A stretch of DNA of 64,000 nt from Stenotrophomonas rhizophila (GCF_003651185.1 NZ_RCDC01000005.1:186001-250000), one strand, 5' to 3'. Counted from the stretch's first letter, positions 8,736 to 17,543 are shown. Program-made: numbers and translations. Notes: generated by a model from the letters alone, not told the origin.

Positions 8736-9577
8736 GCATGGTGCGCAGCAACCGCTGGTTGGGCTGGAGCCTGCTCGGGCTGGGCTTCGCCTTCCTGTAC
8801 CTGCCGATCCTGTTGTTGATGGTGTACTCGTTCAACGCCTCCAAGCTGGCCACGGTATGGTCGGGCTTCTCCACGCGCTGGTACGGCGAGCTGTTCAACA
8901 ACCGGCAGATCCTGGATGCGCTGTGGATCAGCCTCAAGGTCGCGTTCTGGACGGCCTGCGCGGCCACCGTGCTCGGCACGATGGCCGCGATGGTGATGAC
9001 CCGCATGCGCCGCTTCCCGGGCAAGACCGTGTTCGGTGCGTTGATCACCGCGCCGCTGGTGATGCCCGAAGTGATCCTGGGCTTCTCGCTGATGACCCTG
9101 CTGGTGGCGATGGGCGGCATTCCCGGTTTCCCCAGCCGCGGCGTGACCAGCATCTGGATCGCGCATGTCACCTTCACCCTGTCCTTCGTGACGGTGGTGG
9201 TGTCCTCACGCCTGCAGGAGCTGGACCGCTCGCTGGAGGAAGCCGCGATGGATCTCGGCGCGAGCCGGTTGAAGGTGTTCTTCCAGATCACCCTGCCGAT
9301 CATCGCCCCGGCGCTGGTGGCCGGCTGGCTGCTGGCGTTCACGCTGTCGCTGGATGACGTGGTGATCGCCAGCTTCGTGGCCGGCCCGAACTCGACCACC
9401 CTGCCGATGAAGGTGTTCTCCTCCGTGCGGATGGGCATCAAGCCGGAGATCAACGCGCTGGCCACCTTGATGGTGCTGGCGGTGTCGATCGCGGCGGTGG
9501 TGGGCTGGTACATCACCTCCCGCGCCGAGAAACGCCGCCAGCGCGACATGCAGATGGCGCTGCAGGACCCCAGCTGA
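8732..9577 (+). CDS. potI: Putrescine ABC transporter permease
   Basis: 281 aa partner permease of PotH, with about six membrane helices. Its EAA loop is LEEAAMDLGASRLKVFFQIT. The motif FTLSLDDVVIASFVAGP near the C-terminus is typical of PotI/PotC. It starts in ATGA overlap with potH. A short 7-bp inverted repeat (GATCCGG/CCGGATC, 9588-9607) follows, without T-tail. Confidence 0.9.
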   Translation: MSMVRSNRWLGWSLLGLGFAFLYLPILLLMVYSFNASKLATVWSGFSTRWYGELFNNRQILDALWISLKVAFWTACAATVLGTMAAMVMTRMRRFPGKTVFGALITAPLVMPEVILGFSLMTLLVAMGGIPGFPSRGVTSIWIAHVTFTLSFVTVVVSSRLQELDRSLEEAAMDLGASRLKVFFQITLPIIAPALVAGWLLAFTLSLDDVVIASFVAGPNSTTLPMKVFSSVRMGIKPEINALATLMVLAVSIAAVVGWYITSRAEKRRQRDMQMALQDPS

Positions 9578-9652
9578 ACGTCATCCCGATCCGGCAACAT
9601 CCGGATCACGGGGCCGGGCGCACACTACGGGCCTGACTTTTGGAGACCCGCG

Positions 9653-11017
9653 ATGACCGCTGACATCATCAATCCCGCGACCGGCCAGGTCACGTATCGC
9701 CATGAACTGCTCACCGCCACGGAGGTCGAGCAGCGCCTGGCCGCGGCCGCCGAGGCGTTCCCGGCCTGGTCAGCGCGTTCGCTGCAGGAGCGCGGGGCGA
9801 TACTGCGCGCCATCGCGGCCCAGCTGCGCCAGCGCAAGGGGGACATCCAGCAGGCGATGACCACCGAGATGGGCAAGCTCAAGGGGGAAGCGCTGGGTGA
9901 GATCGACAAATGCGCCGAGGCCTGCGAGTTCTACGCCGATCACGCGGCCGACTACCTCAAGCCGCAGCTGATCGATACCGAGGCCCAGCGCAGCTACGTG
10001 CGCTACGAGCCGATCGGCTGTGTGTTCGCGGTGATGCCGTGGAACTTCCCGATCTGGCAGGTATTCCGTTTCCTTGCGCCGGCGTTCATGGCCGGCAATG
10101 TGGCGCTGCTCAAGCACGCCAGCAACGTGCCGCAATGCGCCGACCTGATCCTGGCGGTGTGCCGCGATGGTGGGCTCCCCGAGGGCGTGTTCGATGTGCT
10201 GCACATCGACAACGACCAGGCCGCCGAGGTGCTGCGCGACAAGCGGGTCAAGGCGGTCACGCTGACCGGCAGCGAGCGCGCCGGGCGGTCGATTGCGGCC
10301 AATGCCGGTGACCAGCTCAAAAAGTGCGTGATGGAGCTGGGCGGCAGCGATGCCTTCGTGGTGCTGGACGATGCCGATCTGGACAAGACGGTGGCCGCAG
10401 CGCTGAAGTCGCGCTTCGACAACAGTGGCCAGACCTGCATCGCGGCCAAGCGCTTCATCGTGGTCGATGCGATCGCCGATGCGTTCGTGGAGAAGTTCGT
10501 CGCCGCCGCCGGCAAGCGCGTCTACGGCGATCCGCAGGACGAGAAGACCACGCTCGCGCCGATGGCGCGCGCGGACCTGCGCGACGAGCTGCACAAGCAG
10601 GTGCAGGACAGCATCGCCAAGGGCGCCACGCTGCTGCTCGGCGGTGAGCCGGTAGCCGGCTCGCATGCGGGCTACCCGGCCACCATCCTGGACAACGTGA
10701 GGCCCGGCATGCCGGCCTATGACGAAGAACTGTTCGGCCCGGCCGCCGCGATCCTGCGCGTCAGCGATGACGCCGAAGCACTGCGCGTGGCCAACGACAC
10801 CACCTTCGGCCTGGGCGGCAGCGTGTGGACCACCGATGCGGCGCGCGGCGAAGCCATCGCCCAGCAGCTGGAATGCGGTGCCGCCTTCGTCAACGCCATC
10901 GTCAAGAGCGACGTACGCCTCCCCTTCGGCGGCAGCAAACGCTCCGGCTTCGGCCGTGAACTCGCCGAACATGGCATCCATGAGTTCATGAACATCAAGA
11001 CCGTTTACGTGGCCTGA
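9653..11017 (+). CDS. sad: NAD(P)-dependent succinate-semialdehyde-type dehydrogenase
   Basis: 454 aa aldehyde dehydrogenase close to the YneI/Sad group, which oxidises succinate semialdehyde to succinate. Motifs are the cofactor-site MPWNFPIWQVFRFLAPA, VTLTGSERAGR, catalytic Glu in MELGGSDAFVVL, and catalytic Cys in SGQTCIAAKRF. It starts 75 bp after potI with GGAGA ahead of the ATG, so it probably belongs to the same transcript. Because no separate PuuC-like dehydrogenase occurs in the cluster, it may also accept gamma-glutamyl-aminobutyraldehyde (inference). Confidence 0.82.
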   Translation: MTADIINPATGQVTYRHELLTATEVEQRLAAAAEAFPAWSARSLQERGAILRAIAAQLRQRKGDIQQAMTTEMGKLKGEALGEIDKCAEACEFYADHAADYLKPQLIDTEAQRSYVRYEPIGCVFAVMPWNFPIWQVFRFLAPAFMAGNVALLKHASNVPQCADLILAVCRDGGLPEGVFDVLHIDNDQAAEVLRDKRVKAVTLTGSERAGRSIAANAGDQLKKCVMELGGSDAFVVLDDADLDKTVAAALKSRFDNSGQTCIAAKRFIVVDAIADAFVEKFVAAAGKRVYGDPQDEKTTLAPMARADLRDELHKQVQDSIAKGATLLLGGEPVAGSHAGYPATILDNVRPGMPAYDEELFGPAAAILRVSDDAEALRVANDTTFGLGGSVWTTDAARGEAIAQQLECGAAFVNAIVKSDVRLPFGGSKRSGFGRELAEHGIHEFMNIKTVYVA

Positions 11018-11028
11018 TGCCATGAACC

Positions 11029-11133
11029 GGGTAGTGCCGGCCGCTGGCCGGCTCACGCCCATGCCCCGGACGGCCGCGAACATGAGATGAGGGTCATGCC
11101 ACCGGAGGAGCCGGCCAGCGGCCGGCACTACCC
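11029..11133. repeat. Inverted pair of GTAG (SMAG/REP-type) elements, REPIN-like
   Basis: A 26-base element beginning GGGTAGTGCCGGCC at 11029-11054 recurs as a perfect reverse complement at 11108-11133. Each copy starts with GTAG and has its own GCCGGCC/GGCCGGC stem. Two inverted REPs separated by about 50 bases are the REPIN arrangement mobilised in trans by RAYT transposases. They sit between the dehydrogenase and corA, which converge here, so the large hairpin may also end both transcripts. Confidence 0.8.
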
Positions 11134-11159
11134 ACCGTCGTGGCCAGCCGTCGCCCGCC

Positions 11160-11200
11160 GTAGCCAGCAACGGTCACCACCGTAGCGACCAACGGTCGCC
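11160..11200. repeat. Two further GTAG palindrome units
   Basis: GTAG at 11160 and at 11182 head two near-copies (GTAGCCAGCAACGGTC and GTAGCGACCAACGGTC). The second folds as GCGACC/GGTCGC. They extend the REP cluster up to the corA stop. Confidence 0.55.
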
Positions 11201-11209
11201 TACCTACAC

Positions 11210-12217
11210 CTACAACCAGCGCGCACGCTTGAACAAGCGGTACAGCCCCACGCACACCGCACCGACGCCGATGATCATCGCCGGGTAAGCCCACGGCTTG
11301 TCCAGCTCGGGCATGTTCGTGAAGTTCATGCCATACCAGCTGGTGATCAAGGTCGGGGCGGCCAGCAGCGCCGCCCAGGCGCCCAGGCGCTTGACCGTCT
11401 CGCCCTGCGCCAGCGTCACCAGCGACAGGTTGACGCTCAGCGCGGTACCCAGCATTTCGCGCAGGGTGTCGATCACATCACTGATCCGCACGGCGTGGTC
11501 GTGCACATCGCGCAGGTACAGCTTCACTTCGTCGGGCACCAGCTCGCCCTGGTAGCGCTTGATCTGGGAGAGCATGTCCTGCAACGGTGCGACGGCCATG
11601 CGCATCTTGTTGAGCTCGCGCTTGAGCTCATACAGCCGCACCACGGTCTGGCGCTTGTAGTTGTCGGAGAAGATGTCCTTCTCCAGCAGCTCCAGCGTGT
11701 CTCGGTAGCGCTGGGTGATCGGCAGGTAGTTGTCGACCACGAAATCCAGCACTGCATACAGGCAGTACGACGGGCCCATCGTGCGCAGCAGCTCCGGCTC
11801 GCGCTCCACGCGCGCGCGCGGGGCGGCATAGGACAGCGATGCCCCATGGCGCACCGTGACCAGGAAGCGTGGCCCGAGGAAGGCGTGGGTCTCGCCGTAG
11901 CGGATCCGCTCGTCCACCATCTGCGCGGTGGTCACCACCACGAACAGCGAATTGCCGTAGGCCTCCACCTTGGGCCGCTGATGCGCATTGCGGGCGTCTT
12001 CGATGGCCAGCGAGTGCAGGCCGAATTCTTCCTGCAGTTTCAGCAGCACGCTGTCGTCGGGTTCGTACAGCCCCACCCACACGAAGCCGTTGTCGCTGGC
12101 GATCACATCGCTGATCGCATCCAGGCCGATGTCGTGGCGCTTGCCCTGGTCATCGTAGTGAACGCAGTTGATGACGCAGGCGGGGTTTTCAGGTGTGACG
12201 GTATCCATGGCGGGCAT
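11210..12217 (-). CDS. corA: CorA-type magnesium/cobalt transporter
   Basis: 335 aa (332 if translation starts at the next Met, 12208). Large N-terminal cytoplasmic alpha/beta domain, long helix, then two C-terminal membrane helices. The selectivity motif YGMNF lies just after TM1 (AALLAAPTLITSW) and TM2 is YPAMIIGVGAVCVGLYRLF, followed by a basic tail. This is the standard CorA topology for passive divalent-cation uptake. It follows the Lnb-domain gene by only a few bases on the same strand. Confidence 0.9.
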   Translation of the reverse strand: MPAMDTVTPENPACVINCVHYDDQGKRHDIGLDAISDVIASDNGFVWVGLYEPDDSVLLKLQEEFGLHSLAIEDARNAHQRPKVEAYGNSLFVVVTTAQMVDERIRYGETHAFLGPRFLVTVRHGASLSYAAPRARVEREPELLRTMGPSYCLYAVLDFVVDNYLPITQRYRDTLELLEKDIFSDNYKRQTVVRLYELKRELNKMRMAVAPLQDMLSQIKRYQGELVPDEVKLYLRDVHDHAVRISDVIDTLREMLGTALSVNLSLVTLAQGETVKRLGAWAALLAAPTLITSWYGMNFTNMPELDKPWAYPAMIIGVGAVCVGLYRLFKRARWL

Positions 12218-12223
12218 CGTGCG

Positions 12224-13465
12224 TCAGCGGCCCGTGACGGGCAGGTCACGGCGGCCCAGCACCCACGCCAGCGCCACGTGGATGGGCAGCAACAGCACGA
12301 TCCACTGCAGGTTGTACTGCGCCTGCAAGGTCAGCCAATGCAGCACCAGGCCGAGCAGCGACACGCCAGCGACCGCCCACAGCACGAGCCGGAACCACGC
12401 GCGCGGCGCGCGGCCGCGCAACAGGGTGATCGCAGCGGGAACGAGCAGCAGGCACAGCGGCGAGAGCTGCAGCAGGTTGCGGTTGGCCCAGGCGGCCTGG
12501 TGCGCACTGAAGCCCCACAGGTAGGTCAGCAGCGCGCCGCCGATCCCGCAGAACAGCCAGAACGGCAGTGCCAGGCCGCCAAGCAGGCGGCGCCGGCGGC
12601 GCAGTGCAACCACACCCGCAGCGGCGATCAAACCGCACAGCAGCCACGGCCACCAGCGGCGCGGGGATTCGGTCGGCTCCGGGGCGATCCGGTGCGGCAG
12701 CAGCTCCTGCTCGGCCTGCACCAGCGGACGACCTTCGCTGTTGCGTACCTGGCGCAGCGCATCGGCCAGGCGCATCGGCACGAAGGCTTCCTGCCAGCGC
12801 GACAGCGGCTGGTCGGCGAACGGGCCCAGGCCGATATCGAAGCCCAGCCACATCCACGGCGACGGCGAAGCCAGGCGCACCGATTCACTGCGGTAGGTGT
12901 TGCCGCGCGAGCGCCCGGACAGCTGCGAATGCAGCCCGCCGCCCAACGCGCCGTCGATCGCATCGCGGACCATGGTGGCGCAGTTGGCGGTGTAGTAATC
13001 GTAGTGGTAACGCGCGTTCTCGGGCTTGGCCCGCTCGGCCAGCGACGCGGCCAGGGTACGCGCCTGCGCAGGCGTCAGATCCAGCCACTGCACGCTCGCA
13101 CCGCGGCCGCTCTCCTGGTAGTACGACAGGTCCTGCCCAAGCGGCAGCGCGACCAGGTAGTACATCATGTCGCCGCGCACGAAGTTGCCGATGAAATCGG
13201 ACTCGCTCGGGTCGAAGTAACCGAAGTTGTACGACGTCGCATCGCCAGTCACCGGATCGACTACGACCAGTGCGTCATGTCCAAAGCGTTCAAAGAAGAT
13301 TTCGCCCGGCTGCATGGTGACCACGCCGATGCGTGGCGCCTCGGCGGAAGTGGCCGGGGCGGCATCCTGCGCGGCCAGCGCCCCGAAGGGCAGGCTGGCC
13401 ATCGCAAGCAGCGACAACACGAACAACAGGCGGCACGGCGACCACCGATTCAAAGGGGGCCGCAT
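12224..13465 (-). CDS. Lnb N-terminal-domain (DUF4105) membrane protein
   Basis: 413 aa. A signal peptide (SLLAMASLPFGALAA) leads into a periplasmic domain with the two conserved DUF4105 blocks: FERFGHDALVVVD (His63) and YDYYTANCATMVRDAID (Cys162). A Pro-rich linker and about five membrane helices form the C-terminal third. DUF4105 is the periplasmic domain of Lnb, the lipoprotein N-acyltransferase described in Bacteroides, where Cys and His are the likely catalytic pair. The gene lies directly downstream of corC, the place of lnt in many Proteobacteria. Acyltransferase activity is inference; a thiol hydrolase acting on envelope amides is the alternative. ATG 13465 is preferred; a TTG at 13477 would overlap the corC stop. 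Confidence 0.72.
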   Translation of the reverse strand: MRPPLNRWSPCRLLFVLSLLAMASLPFGALAAQDAAPATSAEAPRIGVVTMQPGEIFFERFGHDALVVVDPVTGDATSYNFGYFDPSESDFIGNFVRGDMMYYLVALPLGQDLSYYQESGRGASVQWLDLTPAQARTLAASLAERAKPENARYHYDYYTANCATMVRDAIDGALGGGLHSQLSGRSRGNTYRSESVRLASPSPWMWLGFDIGLGPFADQPLSRWQEAFVPMRLADALRQVRNSEGRPLVQAEQELLPHRIAPEPTESPRRWWPWLLCGLIAAAGVVALRRRRRLLGGLALPFWLFCGIGGALLTYLWGFSAHQAAWANRNLLQLSPLCLLLVPAAITLLRGRAPRAWFRLVLWAVAGVSLLGLVLHWLTLQAQYNLQWIVLLLPIHVALAWVLGRRDLPVTGR

Positions 13466-13473
13466 GGCGTGGG

Positions 13474-14355
13474 TCAATCCTCGTTGTGGGTGTCGGGCGG
13501 CAGCACGGTCACATGGAACGCCTGCACGCGTCGGGCATCGGCACGCGCCACCCGGAACACGAAGCGGTCCAGGGTGAGCTCGTCGCCGGTTTCAGGCAGG
13601 TGCCCGATCGCCTCGGTGACCAGGCCACCGATGGTGTCGTAATCATCGTCGGGGAACGTGGCACCGAAGCGCTCGTTGAAATCCTCGATCGCGGTCAATG
13701 CATCGACCACGTACTGGCCGTCGGCCTGGATCGCGATCTGCGAGGTGTGGTCCTCGGCCTCGTCGTGCTCATCGTCGATCTCGCCGACGATCTGTTCCAG
13801 CACGTCCTCGATGGTGACCAGCCCGGCGACACCGCCGTACTCATCGACCACGATAGCCATGTGGTTGCGCGAGAGCCGGAACTCCTTGAGCAGCACGTTG
13901 AGCTTCTTGGCCTCGGGGATCAGCACCGCCGGGCGCAGCAGCTCACGGATGTTGGCCGGCCCGTTGTCGGCCACCACGCCGCGCAGCAGGTCCTTGGCCA
14001 GCAGGATGCCGAGGATGTCGTCCTTGTTGTCGCCGTGCACCGGGAAGCGCGAATGGCCGGATTCGACCACCTGCTTCATCAGGTCAAGGAAGGGGGCTTC
14101 GACCGGCAGGGAGACCATCTGCGAGCGCGAGATCATCACGTCGCCGACGGTGAGCTCGGCCACCGAAATGGCGCCTTCCATCATCCGCAGCGTGTCGGCG
14201 GCGATCAGGCCGTCTTCGTGCGCGGTGTGCAGTACCGCCACCAGCTCGTCGCGGGTGTGGGGTTCGCCGGAGAAGGCAGCGGTCAGGCGTTCGAGCCAGC
14301 TGCGCTTCTTTTCATTGTGCTCCTGGGTGGAGCTACTACTGTCGTCTTCAGACAT
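13474..14355 (-). CDS. corC: CorC-family protein with paired CBS domains
   Basis: 293 aa. There is no membrane segment. An acidic N-terminus (MSEDDSSSS) is followed by two CBS domains, around ISRSQMVSLPVEAPFLDLM and HMAIVVDEYGGVAGLVTIEDVLEQIVGEI, and a C-terminal transporter-associated CorC/HlyC domain (DYDTIGGLVTEAIGHLP). The family is linked to magnesium and cobalt efflux and is cytoplasmic in this short form. The start MSEDDSS matches the family; an in-frame Met 18 bp upstream is possible. It belongs to the miaB-phoH-ybeY run. Confidence 0.85.
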   Translation of the reverse strand: MSEDDSSSSTQEHNEKKRSWLERLTAAFSGEPHTRDELVAVLHTAHEDGLIAADTLRMMEGAISVAELTVGDVMISRSQMVSLPVEAPFLDLMKQVVESGHSRFPVHGDNKDDILGILLAKDLLRGVVADNGPANIRELLRPAVLIPEAKKLNVLLKEFRLSRNHMAIVVDEYGGVAGLVTIEDVLEQIVGEIDDEHDEAEDHTSQIAIQADGQYVVDALTAIEDFNERFGATFPDDDYDTIGGLVTEAIGHLPETGDELTLDRFVFRVARADARRVQAFHVTVLPPDTHNED

Positions 14356-14420
14356 CTCTGGAAAAAAAGGCACCCGGCGTGCCGGGCGTTGGATTTAGTC
14401 TATCAGGATGCGGGCGCCTG

Positions 14421-15014
14421 TCAGCGCCCGGCCGAGGGCGGATTCACGCCCGGCAAAGGGGCCGGGGCGGCGCCCGCCGGTGGGGTGTCGTCCTCCGGTG
14501 GCAGGTCCAGGCTGTAGGTACAGCCGGCCAGGGTCTTGCCGGGGTGGGATTTGACCGTGGACAGGCTCAGGATCACCGATTCGATCAGGGCCTCGCCGGT
14601 ACGCGGGTCGGTGACGTCGCGGCTGACCAGCTCGCGCCCGGCCATGAACTTCGCCGGGGTATCCACGCCGTCCTCCAGGGCCAGGCGCTTGGCCAGCGGG
14701 CGTGGGTCGGCCAGGTCCAGGATCGCCATGATGCTGGCGCCGGCCACCGTGATGTACTCGGCACGCTCGCCGAACACCGTGATCGGGGCGGCCAGGCGGA
14801 ATTCGGTCATGAACTGGTTGGTCTGCGGCAGCGGCTGCAGGCCGTTGGCGACCGCCTTGAGCGGGTCGGCCACGACCGGGGCGACGGCATCGTAATCGCT
14901 CACGCTCTTGCGGCATTCAATCAAGGCGGGCAGGTCCAGCGGCGCCGCCTCGGCGAAGGCCGGGGTGGGCAGCAGGGCGAGCAGGCCCAGGCAGGCACAT
15001 CGGAACGGGATCAT
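14421..15014 (-). CDS. Secreted protein of unknown function
   Basis: 197 aa. The N-terminus MIPFRCACLGLLALLPTPAFAEAAP is a clear signal peptide with an AFA cleavage site. The rest is soluble, with one pair of Cys residues (ECRKS, GCTYSL) that could form a disulfide, and a Pro/Ala-rich tail. It resembles no family I recognise. It lies between the corC and membrane-protein genes on the same strand. Confidence 0.7.
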   Translation of the reverse strand: MIPFRCACLGLLALLPTPAFAEAAPLDLPALIECRKSVSDYDAVAPVVADPLKAVANGLQPLPQTNQFMTEFRLAAPITVFGERAEYITVAGASIMAILDLADPRPLAKRLALEDGVDTPAKFMAGRELVSRDVTDPRTGEALIESVILSLSTVKSHPGKTLAGCTYSLDLPPEDDTPPAGAAPAPLPGVNPPSAGR

Positions 15015-15095
15015 CGGAACAGGTCCATCAACTAAGGCGTGCAGCGCACGGACGCGGCGACGATCATAGCCGGCACCGGCCGGCGGTGGCAGGCG

Positions 15096-15782
15096 TCAAC
15101 GACGGCGGAACAGCCAGCGCAGGGTGGCGGAGAAGGTGACCACCGCGATTCCCGCCGCCCACAGCACCAGGGCCGCGGCAGCCAGATGCAGCGCGCCCGG
15201 CCCGTCGGCGGTGGCCGACAGTAGCGCGCGCCCGAACACCAGGGCGAATGCAGCGGCAAGGACGAACAGGAGCGCGACCTGCACCGGCCGCGCGTGGAAG
15301 GTCGATGACTGCGCCGGGGAGGCGCCGTCGCGACGTGACCAGCGATACAGCGTGCGCCAGCCCAGCGGCGCCACCAGCGCGGCCGCCAGCCCCGACCAGA
15401 TCACCACGCTCAGGCCGGCGGCGCTGAGGGTCGCTTCGTCAGCACCGGCCAGCAGATGCGGCAGGATCAGGCCCGCCACCACGCAGGTCAGCGTGCCCAG
15501 CACGAACACGCCGGCAGCCAGGCCGGCCAGACGTCCGGCCCATGCGGCGGACAAGGGGGCGCGTCGCTGCCGCGCCGCCCACCAGCTTCGCGCGGGCGCC
15601 AACGACAGCACGGCGATCACCGCCGACAGCGCAAGCATGCCCAGCTGCAGCGCGCCCGGGTCACGGCCGGCCGGCGTCAGCGCGGCGAGCCCGGGGGCAC
15701 CGATCGCGGCGTACAGCAATCCCACCCACGACAGTGCGAGCAGCACGGGGCCCAGTACAGAGCGACGATCAGGAACCAGCAT
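15096..15782 (-). CDS. Uncharacterised polytopic membrane protein
   Basis: About 228 aa with roughly six hydrophobic helices, for example GPVLLALSWVGLLYAAIGAPG, LAAGVFVLGTLTCVVAGLIL, and LALVF-type stretches, with basic loops such as WRTLYRWSRRDG. No motif points to a function. The Met at 15782 has AAGGA upstream; Met 15794 is the alternative. It lies between ybeY and the secreted protein, in a place where most relatives go straight from ybeY to corC. Confidence 0.65.
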   Translation of the reverse strand: MLVPDRRSVLGPVLLALSWVGLLYAAIGAPGLAALTPAGRDPGALQLGMLALSAVIAVLSLAPARSWWAARQRRAPLSAAWAGRLAGLAAGVFVLGTLTCVVAGLILPHLLAGADEATLSAAGLSVVIWSGLAAALVAPLGWRTLYRWSRRDGASPAQSSTFHARPVQVALLFVLAAAFALVFGRALLSATADGPGALHLAAAALVLWAAGIAVVTFSATLRWLFRRR

Positions 15783-15837
15783 GGCGGCATACATCCTTGT
15801 ATGGTTGAGCAATCAGTGCACGCAACGCAGGGGACGC

Positions 15838-16323
15838 TCAGCGTTCGCCGGCATACGGATCGGCAATGCCCAGCTCGGCCAGGATGTCCCGCTCGAGCTG
15901 TTCCATGGCGTCGGCTTCTTTCTCGTCCTCATGGTCCCAGCCGAGCAGATGCAGCACGCCGTGCACGGTCAGGTGCGCGTAGTGGGCGTTGAGCGCCTTG
16001 CCCTGCTCGTCGGCCTCGCGCGCGACCACCGGGGCGCAGATCACCAGATCGCCGAGCAGTGGGAATTTCACGCCCTTGGGCAGGCCCTCCGGCAGTTCGG
16101 CCGGGAAGCTGAGCACGTTGGTCGCGTAATCCTTGCCGCGGTAGTGCCGGTTCAAGGACTGCCCTTCCTTGGCATCGACCAGACGGATCGCCAGGTCGGC
16201 CTCGCGGATGCGGCCCTTCAGTGCGGCGGCCACCCACTTGCGGAAGCTCACCGCCGAGGGCAGGCCAGCCCGGGGCAGGGCGTAGCTGATGGCGACGTCC
16301 AGTCGCACGGGACCACGGGTCAT
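15838..16323 (-). CDS. ybeY: Endoribonuclease YbeY (16S rRNA 3'-end maturation)
   Basis: 161 aa. The zinc-binding signature is [12 protein letters not shown] (H-x3-H-x5-H), preceded by the usual [18 protein letters not shown] block. It is a metal-dependent single-strand RNase acting in 16S rRNA processing and ribosome quality control. Its start overlaps the phoH stop by 4 bp, so translation is coupled. Confidence 0.93.
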   Translation of the reverse strand: MTRGPVRLDVAISYALPRAGLPSAVSFRKWVAAALKGRIREADLAIRLVDAKEGQSLNRHYRGKDYATNVLSFPAELPEGLPKGVKFPLLGDLVICAPVVAREADEQGKALNAHYAHLTVHGVLHLLGWDHEDEKEADAMEQLERDILAELGIADPYAGER

Positions 16324-17306
16324 GGGGTCGCTCCGGGTTGGACCTGCTGCAGATCGCGGCGGTCGTAGGCGCTGACGATGCGGGCCACCAGCGGGTGACG
16401 GACCACGTCGCGCGCTTCGAAAAAGGTGAAGCTCACGCCCTCGACATCACGCAGCACATCGATCGCATCGCGCAGGCCGGACTTCACGTGCTTGGGCAGA
16501 TCGGTCTGGGTGAGGTCGCCGGTCACCACGGCCGTGGAGCCGAAGCCCAGGCGGGTCAGGAACATCTTCATCTGTTCGACCGTGGTGTTCTGCGCTTCGT
16601 CCAGGATCACGTACGCATCGTTGAGCGTGCGGCCGCGCATGTAGGCCAGCGGCGCGATCTCGATGACGTTCTTCTCCAGCAGCTTGAGCACTTTCTCCAC
16701 GCCGAGCATTTCGTACAGCGCGTCGTACAGCGGGCGCAGGTACGGGTCCACCTTCTGGCTCAGGTCGCCGGGCAGGAAGCCCAGCTTCTCGCCGGCCTCC
16801 ACCGCCGGGCGGACCAGGATCAGGCGCTGCACGCGCGCTTCATTGAGCGCTTCCACCGCGCTGGCCACGGCCAGGAAGGTCTTGCCGGTGCCGGCCGGGC
16901 CGATGCCGAAGTTGATGTCATGCGTGGTGATCTGGTGCAGGTAGCGGGCCTGGTTGGCGCCTCGGCCGCGCACGGTGCCGCGCTTGACCTTGATCGCCAC
17001 GTCCTGGGCCTCGTAGGCGCGCTCGACCACATGCTCCACGTTGGCCTGGTTCAGCCGCAGGTGGATGGCATGACTGTCGAACACCACGTCGCCGGCTTCG
17101 GCGTACAGCGCTTCGATCAGCGCCTGCGCGTCGGCCACCACGGCCTTGGGGCCGGTCACGCGGAACACGTGGCCACGGTTGGCGATTTCCACGCCGAGTT
17201 TGAGTTCCACCTGGCGGAGATGTTCATCGAACGGACCGGCCATGTTGGCCAGGCGCTCGTTGTCTTCCGGGATGAGGGTGAAGTCGCGTTGTGCGAGTGC
17301 GGTCAT
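16320..17306 (-). CDS. phoH: PhoH-family ATPase
   Basis: 328 aa (PhoH/YbeZ type). Walker A is GPAGTGKT, Walker B is VILDEAQN, and the [10 protein letters not shown] and GDLTQTDLP motifs of the family follow. An N-terminal KH-like region ([21 protein letters not shown]) suggests RNA binding. It is the usual partner of YbeY in rRNA metabolism. The start MTALAQRDF is preferred over an Arg-rich extension of 13 residues. Confidence 0.92.
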   Translation of the reverse strand: MTALAQRDFTLIPEDNERLANMAGPFDEHLRQVELKLGVEIANRGHVFRVTGPKAVVADAQALIEALYAEAGDVVFDSHAIHLRLNQANVEHVVERAYEAQDVAIKVKRGTVRGRGANQARYLHQITTHDINFGIGPAGTGKTFLAVASAVEALNEARVQRLILVRPAVEAGEKLGFLPGDLSQKVDPYLRPLYDALYEMLGVEKVLKLLEKNVIEIAPLAYMRGRTLNDAYVILDEAQNTTVEQMKMFLTRLGFGSTAVVTGDLTQTDLPKHVKSGLRDAIDVLRDVEGVSFTFFEARDVVRHPLVARIVSAYDRRDLQQVQPGATP

Positions 17307-17410
17307 TGCGTCCGGCGGCCGCCGGTCCAGCCGACCGGGCCGCAAGCAGGGAAAGGGAGAACAGGGTAGCGCGGGTGTGGGGCTGCCGCTACAGCACCGG
17401 CGGAAAGTGG

Positions 17411-17456
17411 TTTTCCACAGGGGCTGTGCAATGCCGGTGCAGCAACCTGTGGATAG
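17411..17456. promoter_or_regulatory. Pair of DnaA-box-like sites between miaB and phoH
   Basis: TTTTCCACA at 17411-17419 fits the consensus TTWTNCACA. The inverted TGTGGATAG at 17448-17456 is one base off. They lie about 100-150 bp upstream of phoH. Chance occurrence is possible. Confidence 0.3.
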
Positions 17457-17499
17457 GTGGCGCCAGCCCTACTGCGGCAACGGGTTCGATTGCGTGGTC

Positions 17500-17538
17500 A
17501 AAAAAGCGTCAACGATGGCCGGACCGCGGTCCGGCCAT
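17500..17538 (-). terminator. Rho-independent terminator downstream of miaB
   Basis: A 24-base perfect palindrome (ATGGCCGGACC arm, 17515-17538) lies directly after the miaB stop. Reading on the minus strand, a run of six T follows about nine bases later. It probably reduces read-through from miaB into phoH. Confidence 0.6.
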
Positions 17539-17543
17539 TGAGC

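Noticed and set aside
9588..9607. GATCCGG/CCGGATC hairpin after potI
   Set aside because: Short, no T-tail, and the next gene is likely co-transcribed, so it is not called as a terminator.
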